From assembly GCA_913774715.1 (NCBI GenBank), contig CAJYHS010000069.1:1-54381 (forward strand): a stretch of DNA of 54,381 bases, given 5' to 3'. Under the pieces are notes generated by a model, which was not told the origin of the DNA, did no database searches, and saw nothing but the letters and a program-made list of their open reading frames with translations. Numbering within the stretch: position 1 is the stretch's first letter; every line of letters begins with the position of its first letter. Below are positions 27,013 through 36,467 of this stretch, one piece after another. Source of the stretch: an uncultured Siphonobacter sp. (GTDB taxonomy: Bacteria > Bacteroidota > Bacteroidia > Cytophagales > Spirosomataceae). The translations under genes and the position numbers were made by a program.

Positions 27013-28911
27013 ATGGCAGAACAAAAACTAACGGATTACACCGAAGATAGTATCCGCTCGCTCGACTGGAAGGAGCACATTCGTCTCAGACCTGGTATGT
27101 ACATTGGTAAGCTTGGAGATGGTTCTTCGGCAGACGATGGAATTTATGTGCTAGTTAAAGAAGTAATTGATAACTGTATTGATGAACACGTAATGGGCTT
27201 TGGCAAGACGGTCGAGGTGAAAATTACGGAACATCGGGTTGAAGTACGTGATTATGGACGCGGAATCCCCCTGGGGAAGGTTGTTGATGTAGTATCTAAA
27301 ATTAATACCGGTGGGAAGTACGATTCCGGGGCTTTCCAGAAATCTGTAGGATTAAATGGGGTAGGTACAAAAGCGGTTAACGCCCTATCCAGTTATTTTA
27401 GAGTTCAAGCGATACGGGACGGACAGGCGAAGTGGGCAGAGTTTTCGAAAGGTGAGCTCACGAAACAATCAAAAGGTACCATTGAAACTAAAGAACGGAA
27501 TGGGACTCAGGTCATTTTTGAACCTGATAACACCGTTTTTAAGAACTACCACTTCATTCCGCAGTACCTCGAAAATCAGATCTGGAATTATGCGTATCTG
27601 AATGCGGGGCTAACCATTGCTTTTAACGGACAGAAGTATGTAGCTCAACGCGGCTTACTGGACTTGCTGGAACGTAAAACGGACGTTGAAAGCATTCGTT
27701 ACCCAATTATTCACCTGAAAGGTGCAGACATTGAAATTGCTATGACTCATGGCAATCAATATGGAGAGGAATATTATTCGTTCGTGAATGGTCAGAACAC
27801 CACTATGGGAGGTACTCACCTGGCGGCTTTCAAAGAAGCGGTGGTAAGAACGGCCCGGGAGTTCTTTAAAAAAGACTACGCACCCGAAGATATTCGTTCC
27901 AGTATCTCTGCTGCCGTTTCTATTCGGGTTCAGGAACCCGTGTTCGAATCCCAAACTAAAACGAAATTGGGTTCAACCAATATGTCTCCTGACCCTAGTT
28001 CGCCAACGGTCAGAGGGCATATTGTAGACTTTCTGAAAACGGAGCTTGATAACTTTCTGCATAAGAATCCAGCTGTGGCGGAAGCCATGAAAAAGCGGAT
28101 TGAACAATCAGAGCGGGAGCGGAAAGAAATCGCAGGTATCAAAAAGCTGGCGAACGATCGGGCTCGTAAAGCCAGTGTGCACAACAAAAAGCTACGCGAT
28201 TGCCGGATTCACCTGCCGGATGTCAAATCAGAAGATCGCCTGGAAACAACGCTATTTATTACGGAGGGTGATTCTGCTTCGGGTTCCATTACCAAATCGA
28301 GAAACGTGCAGACGCAGGCGGTGTTCAGTCTGAGGGGAAAACCTTTGAACTGTTTTGGACTGACCAAAAAGATCGTTTACGAAAATGAAGAATTTAACTT
28401 GCTTCAGCACGCTCTGGACATTGAAGCAGGACTGGAAACGCTTCGTTTCAACCGAATTGTAATTGCTACTGACGCTGATGTGGATGGCATGCACATTCGA
28501 TTATTATTAATGACATTTTTCCTCCAGTTCTTTCCGGATATTGTCCGGAATGGACACCTTTATATTTTGGAAACTCCTCTGTTCCGAGTGCGGAACCCCA
28601 AAAAGCATGAGGATACCACGTATTGTTATTCAGAAGAGGAAAAGAAGAAGGCAGTAGCAAAGTTGAGCTCAGGAGGAAAGAAGGTCGAGGTAACCCGATT
28701 TAAAGGTCTAGGAGAAATTTCTCCCGAGGAGTTTGGTAAATTTATTGGCGAAGACATGCGACTGGAACCCGTAATTCTCCAAAAAGAATCGACAATTCCG
28801 AAGTTACTGAGTTATTACATGGGTAAAAATACTCCTGATCGTCAGCGATTCATCATTGATAATCTGGTGATTGAAAAAGATGAAGTAGAAGAAACCCTTG
28901 AAGTCGCTTAA
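27013..28911 (+). CDS. parE: DNA topoisomerase IV subunit B
   Basis: ParE is the ATPase subunit of topoisomerase IV, which decatenates daughter chromosomes. The 632-residue protein has a GHKL ATPase domain ([13 protein letters not shown] at about 26-38, DNCIDEH with the Mg-binding Asn, YGRGIP, and the [14 protein letters not shown] lid). A transducer domain follows, then the TOPRIM domain with [10 protein letters not shown] (about 415-424) and the acidic DADVDGMHI cluster. The C-terminal PDRQRFI-type tail is conserved. The spacing and the [14 protein letters not shown] wording fit Bacteroidota ParE rather than GyrB. parC is not adjacent. It is divergent from the polysaccharide operon. Confidence 0.95.
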   Translation: MAEQKLTDYTEDSIRSLDWKEHIRLRPGMYIGKLGDGSSADDGIYVLVKEVIDNCIDEHVMGFGKTVEVKITEHRVEVRDYGRGIPLGKVVDVVSKINTGGKYDSGAFQKSVGLNGVGTKAVNALSSYFRVQAIRDGQAKWAEFSKGELTKQSKGTIETKERNGTQVIFEPDNTVFKNYHFIPQYLENQIWNYAYLNAGLTIAFNGQKYVAQRGLLDLLERKTDVESIRYPIIHLKGADIEIAMTHGNQYGEEYYSFVNGQNTTMGGTHLAAFKEAVVRTAREFFKKDYAPEDIRSSISAAVSIRVQEPVFESQTKTKLGSTNMSPDPSSPTVRGHIVDFLKTELDNFLHKNPAVAEAMKKRIEQSERERKEIAGIKKLANDRARKASVHNKKLRDCRIHLPDVKSEDRLETTLFITEGDSASGSITKSRNVQTQAVFSLRGKPLNCFGLTKKIVYENEEFNLLQHALDIEAGLETLRFNRIVIATDADVDGMHIRLLLMTFFLQFFPDIVRNGHLYILETPLFRVRNPKKHEDTTYCYSEEEKKKAVAKLSSGGKKVEVTRFKGLGEISPEEFGKFIGEDMRLEPVILQKESTIPKLLSYYMGKNTPDRQRFIIDNLVIEKDEVEETLEVA

Positions 28912-28925
28912 TGATTAAGTTTTTG

Positions 28926-28959
28926 AAACGCCTGATTCGTGAAAATGAATCAGGCGTTT
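28926..28959 (+). terminator. Intrinsic terminator of parE
   Basis: A 13-bp perfect stem (28926-28938 with 28947-28959) with an 8-base loop is followed by a T-run, 14 bases after the parE stop. The remainder of the 313-base gap to the next gene is AT-rich. An imperfect 9-bp hairpin near 29091-29124 has no clear role. Confidence 0.9.
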
Positions 28960-29194
28960 TTCATTTAACTTCAAACATTCTTTATTTTAAGAAGTTTTAT
29001 GAGGGATAGTTTAAAGATTGAAAGCTATTCCAAAAGAAAAGCGAAGGAATAGGTACGAGCACGAAACTGGTTTATTAGAAAAATACAGTTTAAGCAGTGT
29101 TTATTTTTATTCTGCTTGAATGTTCATCTAAAAAAGTGATAATAATTTTTTGATAGGGTGACTTTTTAGTACCCCGCTGGAAAGTGTTCCACTC

Positions 29195-29202
29195 TATCTT
29201 TG
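29195..29202 (+). promoter_or_regulatory. Candidate -7 box of the dioxygenase gene
   Basis: TATCTTTG fits the Bacteroidota -7 consensus (TAnnTTTG) and lies 22 bases before the ATG at 29225. No good TTTG element sits at the expected distance upstream, so the call is tentative. Confidence 0.35.
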
Positions 29203-29224
29203 CGAAAACCAAATCCAATCTGTT

Positions 29225-30037
29225 ATGGACAATGTACTAACCAGCCCCCAATTAATGGATCTCGAGACATTCAAGTCTGAGATGGATACCAAAGGTTGGG
29301 TAATTTTTCACGAGGTATTAGAAGATAGTTTTCGGGAAGAGCTCATCAAAGCTCAGGATATAGCTACTGAAGAATGTCGTCAGGTTCAGATTAAAAATGG
29401 GGTTGTAAACCGTACCGCCGGAACTTCACACCACCTGGTAGTATTTGAAGGGCCATTCATGAAGTTTGTAGAGGAAATGCCTTTGCATGACTATATGACG
29501 GTTTACTTTGATAATGGTCCTTACATTCTGAATTCCTTCGGTGGTGTAATGAACTTCAAGGCTGAGACGTCCTCTTATGTGGGTAATGTTCACCGGGATA
29601 TTCGTACCTGGAGTGGTGATCTGCCTCTGATGCTCAATATGCTGGTAATGCTGGACGATTTCACGCCTGAAAATGGAGCGACCTGGTTCATGAGTGGTTC
29701 TCATAAATACGCTGAAAAGCCAACCGACGAACAATTCTTCGCCGTGGCAGAGCAGGCCGTTGCTAAAAAAGGAAGTATCGTTCTGTTCAACTCAAATGTA
29801 TGGCACGCTGCGGGGACCAACCAGACCGACCAAATCCGTCGGGGGCTGACGCCCATGTTTACGAAGCCCTTTTTCAAGCCTCAGTTTGATTACTCCCGCT
29901 ACTTTGGTTATGATCGCGTGGAAACGTTCTCACCCCTTGCTAAGCAACTTTTAGGCTTTAACTCCCGGGTTCCTGCCAACTTAGATGAGTGGTATCAGGT
30001 ACCAGAAAAACGTCTGTATATTCCAGGTCAGGGTTAA
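29225..30037 (+). CDS. PhyH-type Fe(II)/2-oxoglutarate dioxygenase
   Basis: This 270-residue protein has the double-stranded beta-helix fold of phytanoyl-CoA dioxygenase relatives. The HxD iron ligands are His123 and Asp125 (VHRDIRTW), the distal His is His194 (NVWHAAG), and Arg205 should bind the 2-oxoglutarate carboxylate. It would hydroxylate or oxidatively modify a small molecule, sugar or lipid. It is followed, after a terminator-like hairpin, by methyltransferase, acetyltransferase and glycosyltransferase genes on the same strand. A tailoring role on a surface glycan is plausible but inferred. No signal peptide is seen, so it is cytoplasmic. Confidence 0.87.
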   Translation: MDNVLTSPQLMDLETFKSEMDTKGWVIFHEVLEDSFREELIKAQDIATEECRQVQIKNGVVNRTAGTSHHLVVFEGPFMKFVEEMPLHDYMTVYFDNGPYILNSFGGVMNFKAETSSYVGNVHRDIRTWSGDLPLMLNMLVMLDDFTPENGATWFMSGSHKYAEKPTDEQFFAVAEQAVAKKGSIVLFNSNVWHAAGTNQTDQIRRGLTPMFTKPFFKPQFDYSRYFGYDRVETFSPLAKQLLGFNSRVPANLDEWYQVPEKRLYIPGQG

Positions 30038-30144
30038 TATCGTTAACTTGCAAAGGAATTAGATAGATAATGGCATGGGCTCTGCCCGCTTATTATAGCT
30101 AAGAGCTTGTTGATGAATAACTTATTTTGAAATTATATACCCAT

Positions 30145-30172
30145 CCCTTCCCGGCCTGAAAACCGGGAGGGG
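30145..30172 (+). terminator. Intrinsic terminator after the dioxygenase gene
   Basis: A GC-rich 10-bp stem with one G-T pair (30145-30154 with 30163-30172) and an 8-base loop is followed by a short T-run. It separates the dioxygenase gene from the methyltransferase gene, so the latter may have its own promoter or depend on read-through. Confidence 0.7.
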
Positions 30173-30202
30173 TTTATCATTTAAACAAATTCAACCAAGA
30201 TT

Positions 30203-30943
30203 ATGGATCAGACGCTTCAGGCTGAATATGACAACCTCAATAAAATCACTGCCGATTACGACGATTATGAATTTGACCGTCGTATGCGTCATTATATGAT
30301 GCGGACGCTCGAACCGTTCATGCGGGAAGGGAAAGCACTGGAGATGGGTTGCATGTATGGCGAGTTCACGACGATTCTTTCCCAACGTTTCGAAGACCTG
30401 ACGGTTGTAGATGCAGCAGAAGAATTCCTGAGTATCACTCGGGGTCGGGTTGGCGATAAAGTGAAGTTTATTAACGGCTTGTTCGAAACCTTTGAGTCTG
30501 ACGAAAAGTACGATGCTATCTTCATTATGCACGTACTGGAACACCTTATTAATCCCGTTGAGATTATGGCACGGGTTAAAAACTTCCTGACACCTACGGG
30601 TCGCTTGTACTTAATTGTACCGAATGCTAATGCAGGCTCACGTCAGATTGCCGTTAAAATGGGTTTCTTGACGCACAATGCAGCCTTAACTCCTGCTGAC
30701 GTAAAACACGGTCACCGCATTACCTATTCTTTAGATACGCTGGAAAAGGATGTACTGGAGGCAGGGCTAAGCGTAGTTCATCGCGGCGGTATTTTCTTCA
30801 AAGGACTGGCTAACTTTCAGTTAGATAAAGCTCTGGAAGCGGGCATCATTGACGATAAGTATATGGAAGGATGCTATCAGTTAGGGATGGTTTATCCAGA
30901 CTTGTGCAGTAGTGTTTACGTTGTTGCAGAAAACAAAGCATGA
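30203..30943 (+). CDS. Class I SAM-dependent methyltransferase
   Basis: This 246-residue protein has a Rossmann-fold methyltransferase core. Motif I is ALEMGCMYGE (about residues 46-55), a glycine-rich SAM loop in which the usual E/DxGxGxG is relaxed to EMGCMYG. An acidic strand end VVDAAEEF (motif II) follows, then the FIMHVLEHL segment (motif IV/post I region) and the LTPTGRLYLIVPN strand. It fits the Methyltransf_23/UbiG-like group, which modifies small molecules and sugars. Its stop overlaps the start of the acetyltransferase gene by four bases. The substrate may be a nucleotide sugar or the end of a glycan chain. Confidence 0.85.
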   Translation: MDQTLQAEYDNLNKITADYDDYEFDRRMRHYMMRTLEPFMREGKALEMGCMYGEFTTILSQRFEDLTVVDAAEEFLSITRGRVGDKVKFINGLFETFESDEKYDAIFIMHVLEHLINPVEIMARVKNFLTPTGRLYLIVPNANAGSRQIAVKMGFLTHNAALTPADVKHGHRITYSLDTLEKDVLEAGLSVVHRGGIFFKGLANFQLDKALEAGIIDDKYMEGCYQLGMVYPDLCSSVYVVAENKA

Positions 30944-31452
30944 TTCAAGTAAGAGAAATCATTGAAGAAGATGTTCCGGTTATTAACCAATGGCGGAACG
31001 ACCCGGAGGTGATGCAATACTTGACAAACCAGTTTCGGTACATTGGCCTGCAAGCCGACCGGAACTGGTTTGCTTATTATCAGCAGCACCGAAATGAAGC
31101 CGTACGGCTGGCTATTCTTGATGAAGGCTCATTTGTAGGAACGGTTCAGCTTACTCAGATTGACCGCATGAATCAGCAGGCGGAGTATAGCATTATGATT
31201 GGTGAAAAAAAGCATCAGTCTAAGGGCTTGGGTCGTCAGGCTACGCAGGCCATTCTGAAACATGGCTTTTTTGATTTAAACCTTCACCGCATATACCTGA
31301 CCGTTTTACCTGATAATGAGCGGGCCATCCGCCTCTATGAGTCCATCGGGTTTCAACGGGAAGGCATTTATCGCAGGTCTCTTTTCAAAGACGGACAATT
31401 TGTCGATGTTATGGGAATGAGTCTTCTACGCGATGAGTATCAGGTGGACTGA
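30940..31452 (+). CDS. GNAT-family N-acetyltransferase (RimJ/RimL or PseH-like)
   Basis: This 170-residue protein has the GNAT fold: an N-terminal VINQWRNDPEV segment shared by RimL-type and PseH-type enzymes, the acetyl-CoA pyrophosphate loop KGLGRQAT (about 94-101), and the C-terminal NERAIRLYESIGF motif. PseH-like members acetylate 4-amino-deoxy sugars, and others acetylate ribosomal proteins. Placement between a methyltransferase and a GT2 gene favours a sugar substrate, perhaps the amino sugar made by the DegT-type enzyme. It overlaps the methyltransferase by four bases. Confidence 0.85.
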   Translation: MIQVREIIEEDVPVINQWRNDPEVMQYLTNQFRYIGLQADRNWFAYYQQHRNEAVRLAILDEGSFVGTVQLTQIDRMNQQAEYSIMIGEKKHQSKGLGRQATQAILKHGFFDLNLHRIYLTVLPDNERAIRLYESIGFQREGIYRRSLFKDGQFVDVMGMSLLRDEYQVD

Positions 31453-31471
31453 TACTCGTTATTTATTCATT

Positions 31472-32428
31472 ATGAAGCCAAAGCTTAGCGTTTATTGCAT
31501 TACTTATAACCACGGACCTTACATTGCCGAGGCTCTGGAGAGTTTTCTAGCCCAGAAAACTGATTTTGAATTTGAGATTGTAGTAGGCGACGATGCTTCC
31601 AAAGACAACACGCAGGAAGTATTGAAAGAATACCAGCAGCGTTATCCGGATAAAATTCGATTATTGCTGAATCAGGTGAATCGTGGAGCCATTTACAACT
31701 TCATTGATACCTATGATGCCTGTCAGGGTGAATACCTGGCTTTATGCGAAGGAGATGATTTCTGGATAGATCCAATCAAACTTCAAAAACAGGTTGATTT
31801 CATGGATCAGCACCCAGACTTTTCCATGTGCTTTCATAATGCTGAAGCTCGGTACCAGGATAATAGTGCTCCTTCGTATCTCATTAATGATCATACGCAA
31901 AAGAAAGTCGTCACGGTTGATGATTTGATCGGGAATAAAGAAACCTGGTTTATGGCTACGGCTAGTATCGTGTTGCGGAAAACCTTCTTACCGAAGCTAC
32001 CCGTCTGGATGCCTCAGTCGAAAAGTGGAGATATTCCTTTGAATATTCTGATGACCCAGCGTGGTCCTGCGGGTTATATGGATGAAGTAATGTCGGTATA
32101 TCGCAAACACGCAGGTGGTCAGAGCAATACGGATCATCGCTGGCAAGCCCATTTCCTCTTGAACCGGATTAACATGTACGAGCATCTGGATCGGGAAACC
32201 AACTATCAATTCACAGATCGTTTTAAGCGGACAATGGCTGAATTTTACTGGTTATTGCCCGACACAGTTGAGTTTGAAGAAAAATTCTGGGATCGGTTAA
32301 AGTATACCATGCGTGCAATGAAGTATGATCCCGAGAACTACAAAAGACCTTGGGGAACCTTACTAAAAGAGAAAATACTTACGCAAAAACAGCTTAATTT
32401 TACGCGTAAACTAAGAGGGCTGAAGTAA
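31472..32428 (+). CDS. GT2 glycosyltransferase
   Basis: This 318-residue GT-A enzyme starts MKPKLSVYCITYNHG, followed by VVGDDASKDNT and the metal-binding GDD in the LCEGDDFW segment, all standard for family 2. The open frame reaches back to a Met at 31433 that would overlap the acetyltransferase by 20 bases. The Met at 31472 begins the family fold and leaves a 19-base gap. It completes the modification group 30203-32428 and could extend the same surface glycan as the main locus. A short gap precedes pheA. Confidence 0.87.
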   Translation: MKPKLSVYCITYNHGPYIAEALESFLAQKTDFEFEIVVGDDASKDNTQEVLKEYQQRYPDKIRLLLNQVNRGAIYNFIDTYDACQGEYLALCEGDDFWIDPIKLQKQVDFMDQHPDFSMCFHNAEARYQDNSAPSYLINDHTQKKVVTVDDLIGNKETWFMATASIVLRKTFLPKLPVWMPQSKSGDIPLNILMTQRGPAGYMDEVMSVYRKHAGGQSNTDHRWQAHFLLNRINMYEHLDRETNYQFTDRFKRTMAEFYWLLPDTVEFEEKFWDRLKYTMRAMKYDPENYKRPWGTLLKEKILTQKQLNFTRKLRGLK

Positions 32429-32464
32429 CATACGGCCGCTTATCGAAATAAACTCCTCCCTGTT

Positions 32465-33541
32465 GTGACTTTAGATGAATTAAGAAATCAGATAGATTCG
32501 ATTGATAATCAGCTGCTTACTCTGATGAACGCACGGATGAATGTAGTTCAGCAGGTGGGCGAACTCAAACGCTCTTCTCAAGCGTTGATCTATCGTCCAG
32601 AACGTGAAAAATCAATTGTAGATCGGTTAACGGACCAATCTGAAGGCTTGTTGGAAAAAGATGCGATCGAAGCAATTTTCCAGGAAATTTTTGCCGTTGC
32701 CCGTAACATCGAATTACCTGAACGGGTCGCTTATTTGGGACCAGAAGGTAGTTTTACACATCAGGCCGCTGAGTCTCGCTTTGGGGCCATGAGCGAATAT
32801 GATGCCTTACCCACTATTCGTTCAGTTTTTGAATCGGTAGAGACAGGTAGAGCGAAATTTGGCGTCGTTCCGATCGAGAATAATCAGGAGGGGATGGTTT
32901 TCGAAACGGTTGATAATCTGAATGAAAAGGATATTCGCATTGGAGCTGAAATTGTAACTCCTATTCATTTTGCGTTTGTTACGAAGGCCGAAAAACTGAG
33001 CGAGATTCAACGGATTTATTCAAAAGATATTGGGTTCCGTCAGTGTAAACGTTTCCTGGATGATTACTTCGGAAGTTATGACGTTGAAATCATTCCTGTG
33101 GAATCCACTTCAAAAGCAGCCAAGCTAGCGGCGGAAGATCCCAATGCAGCCGCTATTTGTTCAGCCATTGCAGGTAAAATTTTCGGAGTTCCGGTTCTTT
33201 TCAATAATATTCAGGATTCGATTGTCAATCGTACACGTTTCCTGATCTTAGCTAAAGAATTTGACACCATGCCGTCAGGAAATGACAAGACAACGGTAAT
33301 CGTTCAGTTTCCAGACTCTGATAAACCCGGAACGCTTTCACGCTGTCTGCGGGAGTTTGAATTATATGACGTTAACTTAACGAAGTTAGTCAGTCACCCC
33401 AGTCGGCAGGGCGATCGTTTTGGCTTCTGGTTTTTAATGGAGTTCGAAGGACACGTCAAAGATGACAAGGTCCAGAAGATTTTTCGGCAGTTGAAATCGG
33501 AAGTGAAGTGGCTTGGCAGTTACGTCAAACTCGTTGATTAA
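32465..33541 (+). CDS. pheA: Bifunctional chorismate mutase / prephenate dehydratase
   Basis: PheA converts chorismate to prephenate and on to phenylpyruvate for phenylalanine synthesis. The 358-residue protein has an AroQ chorismate-mutase domain (about 1-88, LDELRNQIDSIDNQ to YRPEREK). A prephenate dehydratase domain follows (about 92-272; GPEGSFTHQAA, and the TRF catalytic motif in NRTRFLIL). The C-terminal ACT domain (about 280-356) has the GTLSRCLREF and SHPSRQ elements that bind phenylalanine for feedback control. The start is GTG at 32465; no ATG in frame precedes the mutase domain. It ends inside a hairpin shared with ribF. Confidence 0.95.
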   Translation: MTLDELRNQIDSIDNQLLTLMNARMNVVQQVGELKRSSQALIYRPEREKSIVDRLTDQSEGLLEKDAIEAIFQEIFAVARNIELPERVAYLGPEGSFTHQAAESRFGAMSEYDALPTIRSVFESVETGRAKFGVVPIENNQEGMVFETVDNLNEKDIRIGAEIVTPIHFAFVTKAEKLSEIQRIYSKDIGFRQCKRFLDDYFGSYDVEIIPVESTSKAAKLAAEDPNAAAICSAIAGKIFGVPVLFNNIQDSIVNRTRFLILAKEFDTMPSGNDKTTVIVQFPDSDKPGTLSRCLREFELYDVNLTKLVSHPSRQGDRFGFWFLMEFEGHVKDDKVQKIFRQLKSEVKWLGSYVKLVD

Positions 33542-33592
33542 GTAATAAAAGAAAAGGCTCGCCATTAGCGAGCCTTTTCTTTTATTACTTAA
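33538..33592. terminator. Bidirectional terminator containing both stop codons of pheA and ribF
   Basis: A perfect 25-bp stem (33538-33562 with 33568-33592) with a 5-base loop lies exactly between the convergent genes. The TAA of pheA is in the left arm and the stop of ribF is in the right arm. A/T runs at the outer ends serve both directions. Confidence 0.92.
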
Positions 33593-34521
33593 TGCGATTG
33601 TAGATATGCTAACGAATCCACTTTATCCTGTCCAATTTGCTGGATTAAAGGTTCAAGACTAGTATACTTGATTTGACCCCTTAGCCAGATGCCAAATTCC
33701 AGGGTAAGCTTTTCGCCGTAAATCTCCTGGTCAAAATCAAAAATATTTACTTCAATAGTACGTATGGTTCCCTCAACGGTCGGATTAGTGCCAATGCTTA
33801 ACATGCCACCATACCAGTCATTCTTCCATTTGACGCGAACGGCATAAACGCCATCCGCAGGTACTAATTTATACGACTCAGGTAATTCCAGATTAGCGGT
33901 GGGATAACCTAGTTGTCTTCCTAATTGCCGACCTTTTACGACGGTACCACTCAACGTATACGACCTTCCCAGAAACGCTGCCGCCGTAGTGACGTCTCCT
34001 GAAAGAAGGGATTGACGAATTCGGGTAGAGCTCACAGCCAGATGCTCAACATCCTGACTCGGAATTTCTTCGACTTCAAAACCGTACTCGTGCGAGTGAG
34101 CCTGCAGGTAATCAAAACCACCTTCCCGGTTTCGTCCGAAGCGATGATCGTAACCAATTACCAGTCGCTTGGTACCAATGGTATCCAGTAGGATTTTCCG
34201 AATAAATTCGTCAGAAGTCAATAAGGAAAAATCGCGATTGAAAGGGATTACCAGCAAATGGTCGATACCGGAAGCCTGTAAATATTCAATCTTCTCGTCG
34301 AGCGTGTTGAGTAACTTCAAATCAGCACTATCTGCTGATACAACGATACGGGGATGGGGCCAGAAAGTAATAACAACTGACTCACCATTAGACTGACGGG
34401 CAGATTCTATTAATCGATTCAGAATTTTCTGATGCCCCAAGTGTACACCATCGAAAGTACCGCTGGTGACAACTGCATTCGGAAGTTTCTTAAATTCCTC
34501 TATACCATGATATACTTGCAT
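33589..34521 (-). CDS. ribF: Bifunctional riboflavin kinase / FAD synthetase
   Basis: RibF phosphorylates riboflavin to FMN and adenylates FMN to FAD. The 310-residue protein has an N-terminal nucleotidyltransferase domain with the TFDGVHLGHQKIL motif (about 23-35) and a later SSTRIRQ segment. The C-terminal riboflavin-kinase barrel follows, with GRQLGYPTANL and a conserved GVYAVRV strand. The length is normal. It follows truB by four bases as the last gene of the ftsX-to-ribF run. Confidence 0.95.
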   Translation of the reverse strand: MQVYHGIEEFKKLPNAVVTSGTFDGVHLGHQKILNRLIESARQSNGESVVITFWPHPRIVVSADSADLKLLNTLDEKIEYLQASGIDHLLVIPFNRDFSLLTSDEFIRKILLDTIGTKRLVIGYDHRFGRNREGGFDYLQAHSHEYGFEVEEIPSQDVEHLAVSSTRIRQSLLSGDVTTAAAFLGRSYTLSGTVVKGRQLGRQLGYPTANLELPESYKLVPADGVYAVRVKWKNDWYGGMLSIGTNPTVEGTIRTIEVNIFDFDQEIYGEKLTLEFGIWLRGQIKYTSLEPLIQQIGQDKVDSLAYLQSH

Positions 34522-34525
34522 AAAC

Positions 34526-35245
34526 TCAAAGGGGTCTGATTCGGGGTTCGTAGAGTACGCTACCGGGACGGTGTTGTTCTACAAAATCTTCCAGAGAGAC
34601 AGCGTCTGTTACCTTGAATTCGCCAATACGTGTTCTACGCAGGCTTTTCATGTACGCTCCCGACTGACAGAGTAGCCCGAAATCCCGAACTAAACTACGG
34701 ATATAAGTACCTTTGGAACAGACAATCCGGAAATCCAGTTCAGGAAACCGGCTTTGATCCAGCTCAAAGGTAGTAATGGTAATTTGCTTGGGCTTAATTT
34801 CGGCTTCCTGACCACTCCGAGCCAATGCATAGGCTCGTACACCGTCTACTTTTACTGCAGAGAAAATAGGCGGGGTTTGCATGATTACTCCCGTTAATTC
34901 CGCCAGAGCTTTTTCAATGGCTTCAGGAGTAATATGCTCAACTGGATAGTCCCCATCAAAAGGCGTTTCCAGATCAACGGAAGGGGTGGTTTTTCCTAAA
35001 ACCAGTGTTCCTGTGTATTCTTTTTCCGCCCCCTGATAGGTCTCAATTTGTTTGGTCATTTTACCCGTACAGCAAATAAGTAGCCCCGTAGCTAAAGGGT
35101 CCAGGGTGCCGGCGTGACCAATTTTTTTATATTTTGCTGCCCATTTCAGCTTCTTCACTACCGCAAAAGAAGTCCAGCCTAAGGGCTTGTCAATCAAAAT
35201 GACTTCTCCGGGATCTCCCGCCGGGACGTTTTGTTCCTCACTCAC
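34526..35245 (-). CDS. truB: tRNA pseudouridine(55) synthase
   Basis: TruB isomerises U55 to pseudouridine in the T-loop of tRNAs. The 239-residue protein has the KPLGWTSF motif near residue 20, the catalytic Asp49 in GHAGTLDPLATG, and the C-terminal SKGTYIRSLVRDFG segment. It lacks a full PUA domain, as is common in Bacteroidota versions of this length. It lies four bases upstream of ribF and 11 bases after uppP, a gene order frequently kept in this phylum. Confidence 0.95.
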   Translation of the reverse strand: MSEEQNVPAGDPGEVILIDKPLGWTSFAVVKKLKWAAKYKKIGHAGTLDPLATGLLICCTGKMTKQIETYQGAEKEYTGTLVLGKTTPSVDLETPFDGDYPVEHITPEAIEKALAELTGVIMQTPPIFSAVKVDGVRAYALARSGQEAEIKPKQITITTFELDQSRFPELDFRIVCSKGTYIRSLVRDFGLLCQSGAYMKSLRRTRIGEFKVTDAVSLEDFVEQHRPGSVLYEPRIRPL

Positions 35246-35256
35246 TTTACTTTTGT

Positions 35257-36051
35257 TTAAACTACTTCCATATGAACACCACTCAATAATAAAGCGATGA
35301 TGATGATACCCATGACGATTCGGTACCAGCCGAACATCTTGAACCCGTACTTGGTCAGGAAACTGATAAAGAAACGGATCGCGATCATGGCAACGATAAA
35401 AGCTACTACGTTACCAATTACAAACAATTGAATTTGTTCTCCAGTCAAGGTGTTGCCATCCATGAAATAATCCAGCAGTTTCTTCCCCGTAGCAGCAAAC
35501 ATGGTTGGCACCGCTAAAAAGAAAGAAAATTCTGCTGCTGCTTTGCGACTGATCCCCTGGCTCATACCACCTACGATAGAGGCTCCCGAACGGGAAACGC
35601 CCGGAATCATAGCGATACACTGGAACATGCCAATTTTAAAAGCGTTCCAGAGATTAATGTCTTCTTCTTCTGTAACAACCGGATTAGTGAACCACTTATC
35701 TACAAAAAGCAAAATAATACCTCCCACCAATAAAGAAATCGCTACGCCCATGGCACTCTCCAGTAAACTATCAATGATATCACTGAATAAAAGGCCAAAA
35801 ACGGCAGCGGGTATAAAGGCGACCAGTAATTTGATATAAAAATTAAACGACCGGAAAAAACGCTTGAAGTATAAAACCACTACAGACAGGATTGCTCCCA
35901 ACTGAATGGCAACGGTAAATAATTTAACGAAAGGATCGGAGGCAATTCCAGCAAAAGATGAATACAAAATCATGTGGCCAGTCGATGAAATGGGCAGATA
36001 CTCCGTAAGGCCTTCAATAATTGCTAAGATAATAGCGTGCAGAATTGACAT
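35257..36051 (-). CDS. uppP: Undecaprenyl-diphosphatase
   Basis: UppP (BacA) dephosphorylates undecaprenyl pyrophosphate to regenerate the lipid carrier for peptidoglycan and polysaccharides. Motifs are [14 protein letters not shown] (about 13-26), with the acidic and SSTGH catalytic elements, and [10 protein letters not shown] with the catalytic Arg. About eight hydrophobic segments are present. The frame extends to a Met at 36114, but the Met at 36051 gives the family N-terminus MSILHAII and a normal 264-residue length. It precedes truB by 11 bases. Confidence 0.95.
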   Translation of the reverse strand: MSILHAIILAIIEGLTEYLPISSTGHMILYSSFAGIASDPFVKLFTVAIQLGAILSVVVLYFKRFFRSFNFYIKLLVAFIPAAVFGLLFSDIIDSLLESAMGVAISLLVGGIILLFVDKWFTNPVVTEEEDINLWNAFKIGMFQCIAMIPGVSRSGASIVGGMSQGISRKAAAEFSFFLAVPTMFAATGKKLLDYFMDGNTLTGEQIQLFVIGNVVAFIVAMIAIRFFISFLTKYGFKMFGWYRIVMGIIIIALLLSGVHMEVV

Positions 36052-36151
36052 GAAAAAGTTGATTAAACGGGAAGTAAAACTTGGCGGAATAAACAAAGAA
36101 AGTACTAGAAGCAAATAGCTCCTAGTACCCGACTAAAAGATCGTATTTAGA

Positions 36152-36415
36152 TTAAGCCTTAGGCTTTTGTAAAATAGCGTAGAATTCGATAATGTATCCG
36201 AGTACAACTACGATAGGGCCGAGAGTTAAACCCAGAAAACCAAACCCGAATTCTTGCTTGTCGAGGCTCATGATAAGAAAACCTGCCAAAATAGTAACTA
36301 CGCCAATAATCATCCACAGGTAATTGCTACGCTGGAAAGGCATTGCCTTAGGGTCCGTTGAGGTATCTTTACCTGTAGCGAATGGGCTAGCAGTGGTTCT
36401 AAATTCTGTTGCCAT
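36152..36415 (-). CDS. DUF3098 small membrane protein
   Basis: This 87-residue protein has two hydrophobic segments and the DUF3098 pattern: MPFQRSNYLWMIIG leading into the first segment and LGPIVVVLGYIIEFYAI in the second. It is found between ftsX and uppP across Bacteroidota. The function is unknown; the neighbourhood points to the cell envelope or division. The upstream Met at 36508 would overlap ftsX by 41 bases, so the Met at 36415 is chosen. Confidence 0.87.
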   Translation of the reverse strand: MATEFRTTASPFATGKDTSTDPKAMPFQRSNYLWMIIGVVTILAGFLIMSLDKQEFGFGFLGLTLGPIVVVLGYIIEFYAILQKPKA

Positions 36416-36467
36416 AAAATTCGGATATTTATGATCGTTACTTAAGTTAAAATCTTTTGAATAAATA

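Noticed and set aside
17829-30120. A 13-base match (AGCTTGTTGATGA) near 17830 and 30107 as a dispersed repeat
   Set aside because: It is too short, occurs only twice and has no matching flanks; chance is likely.
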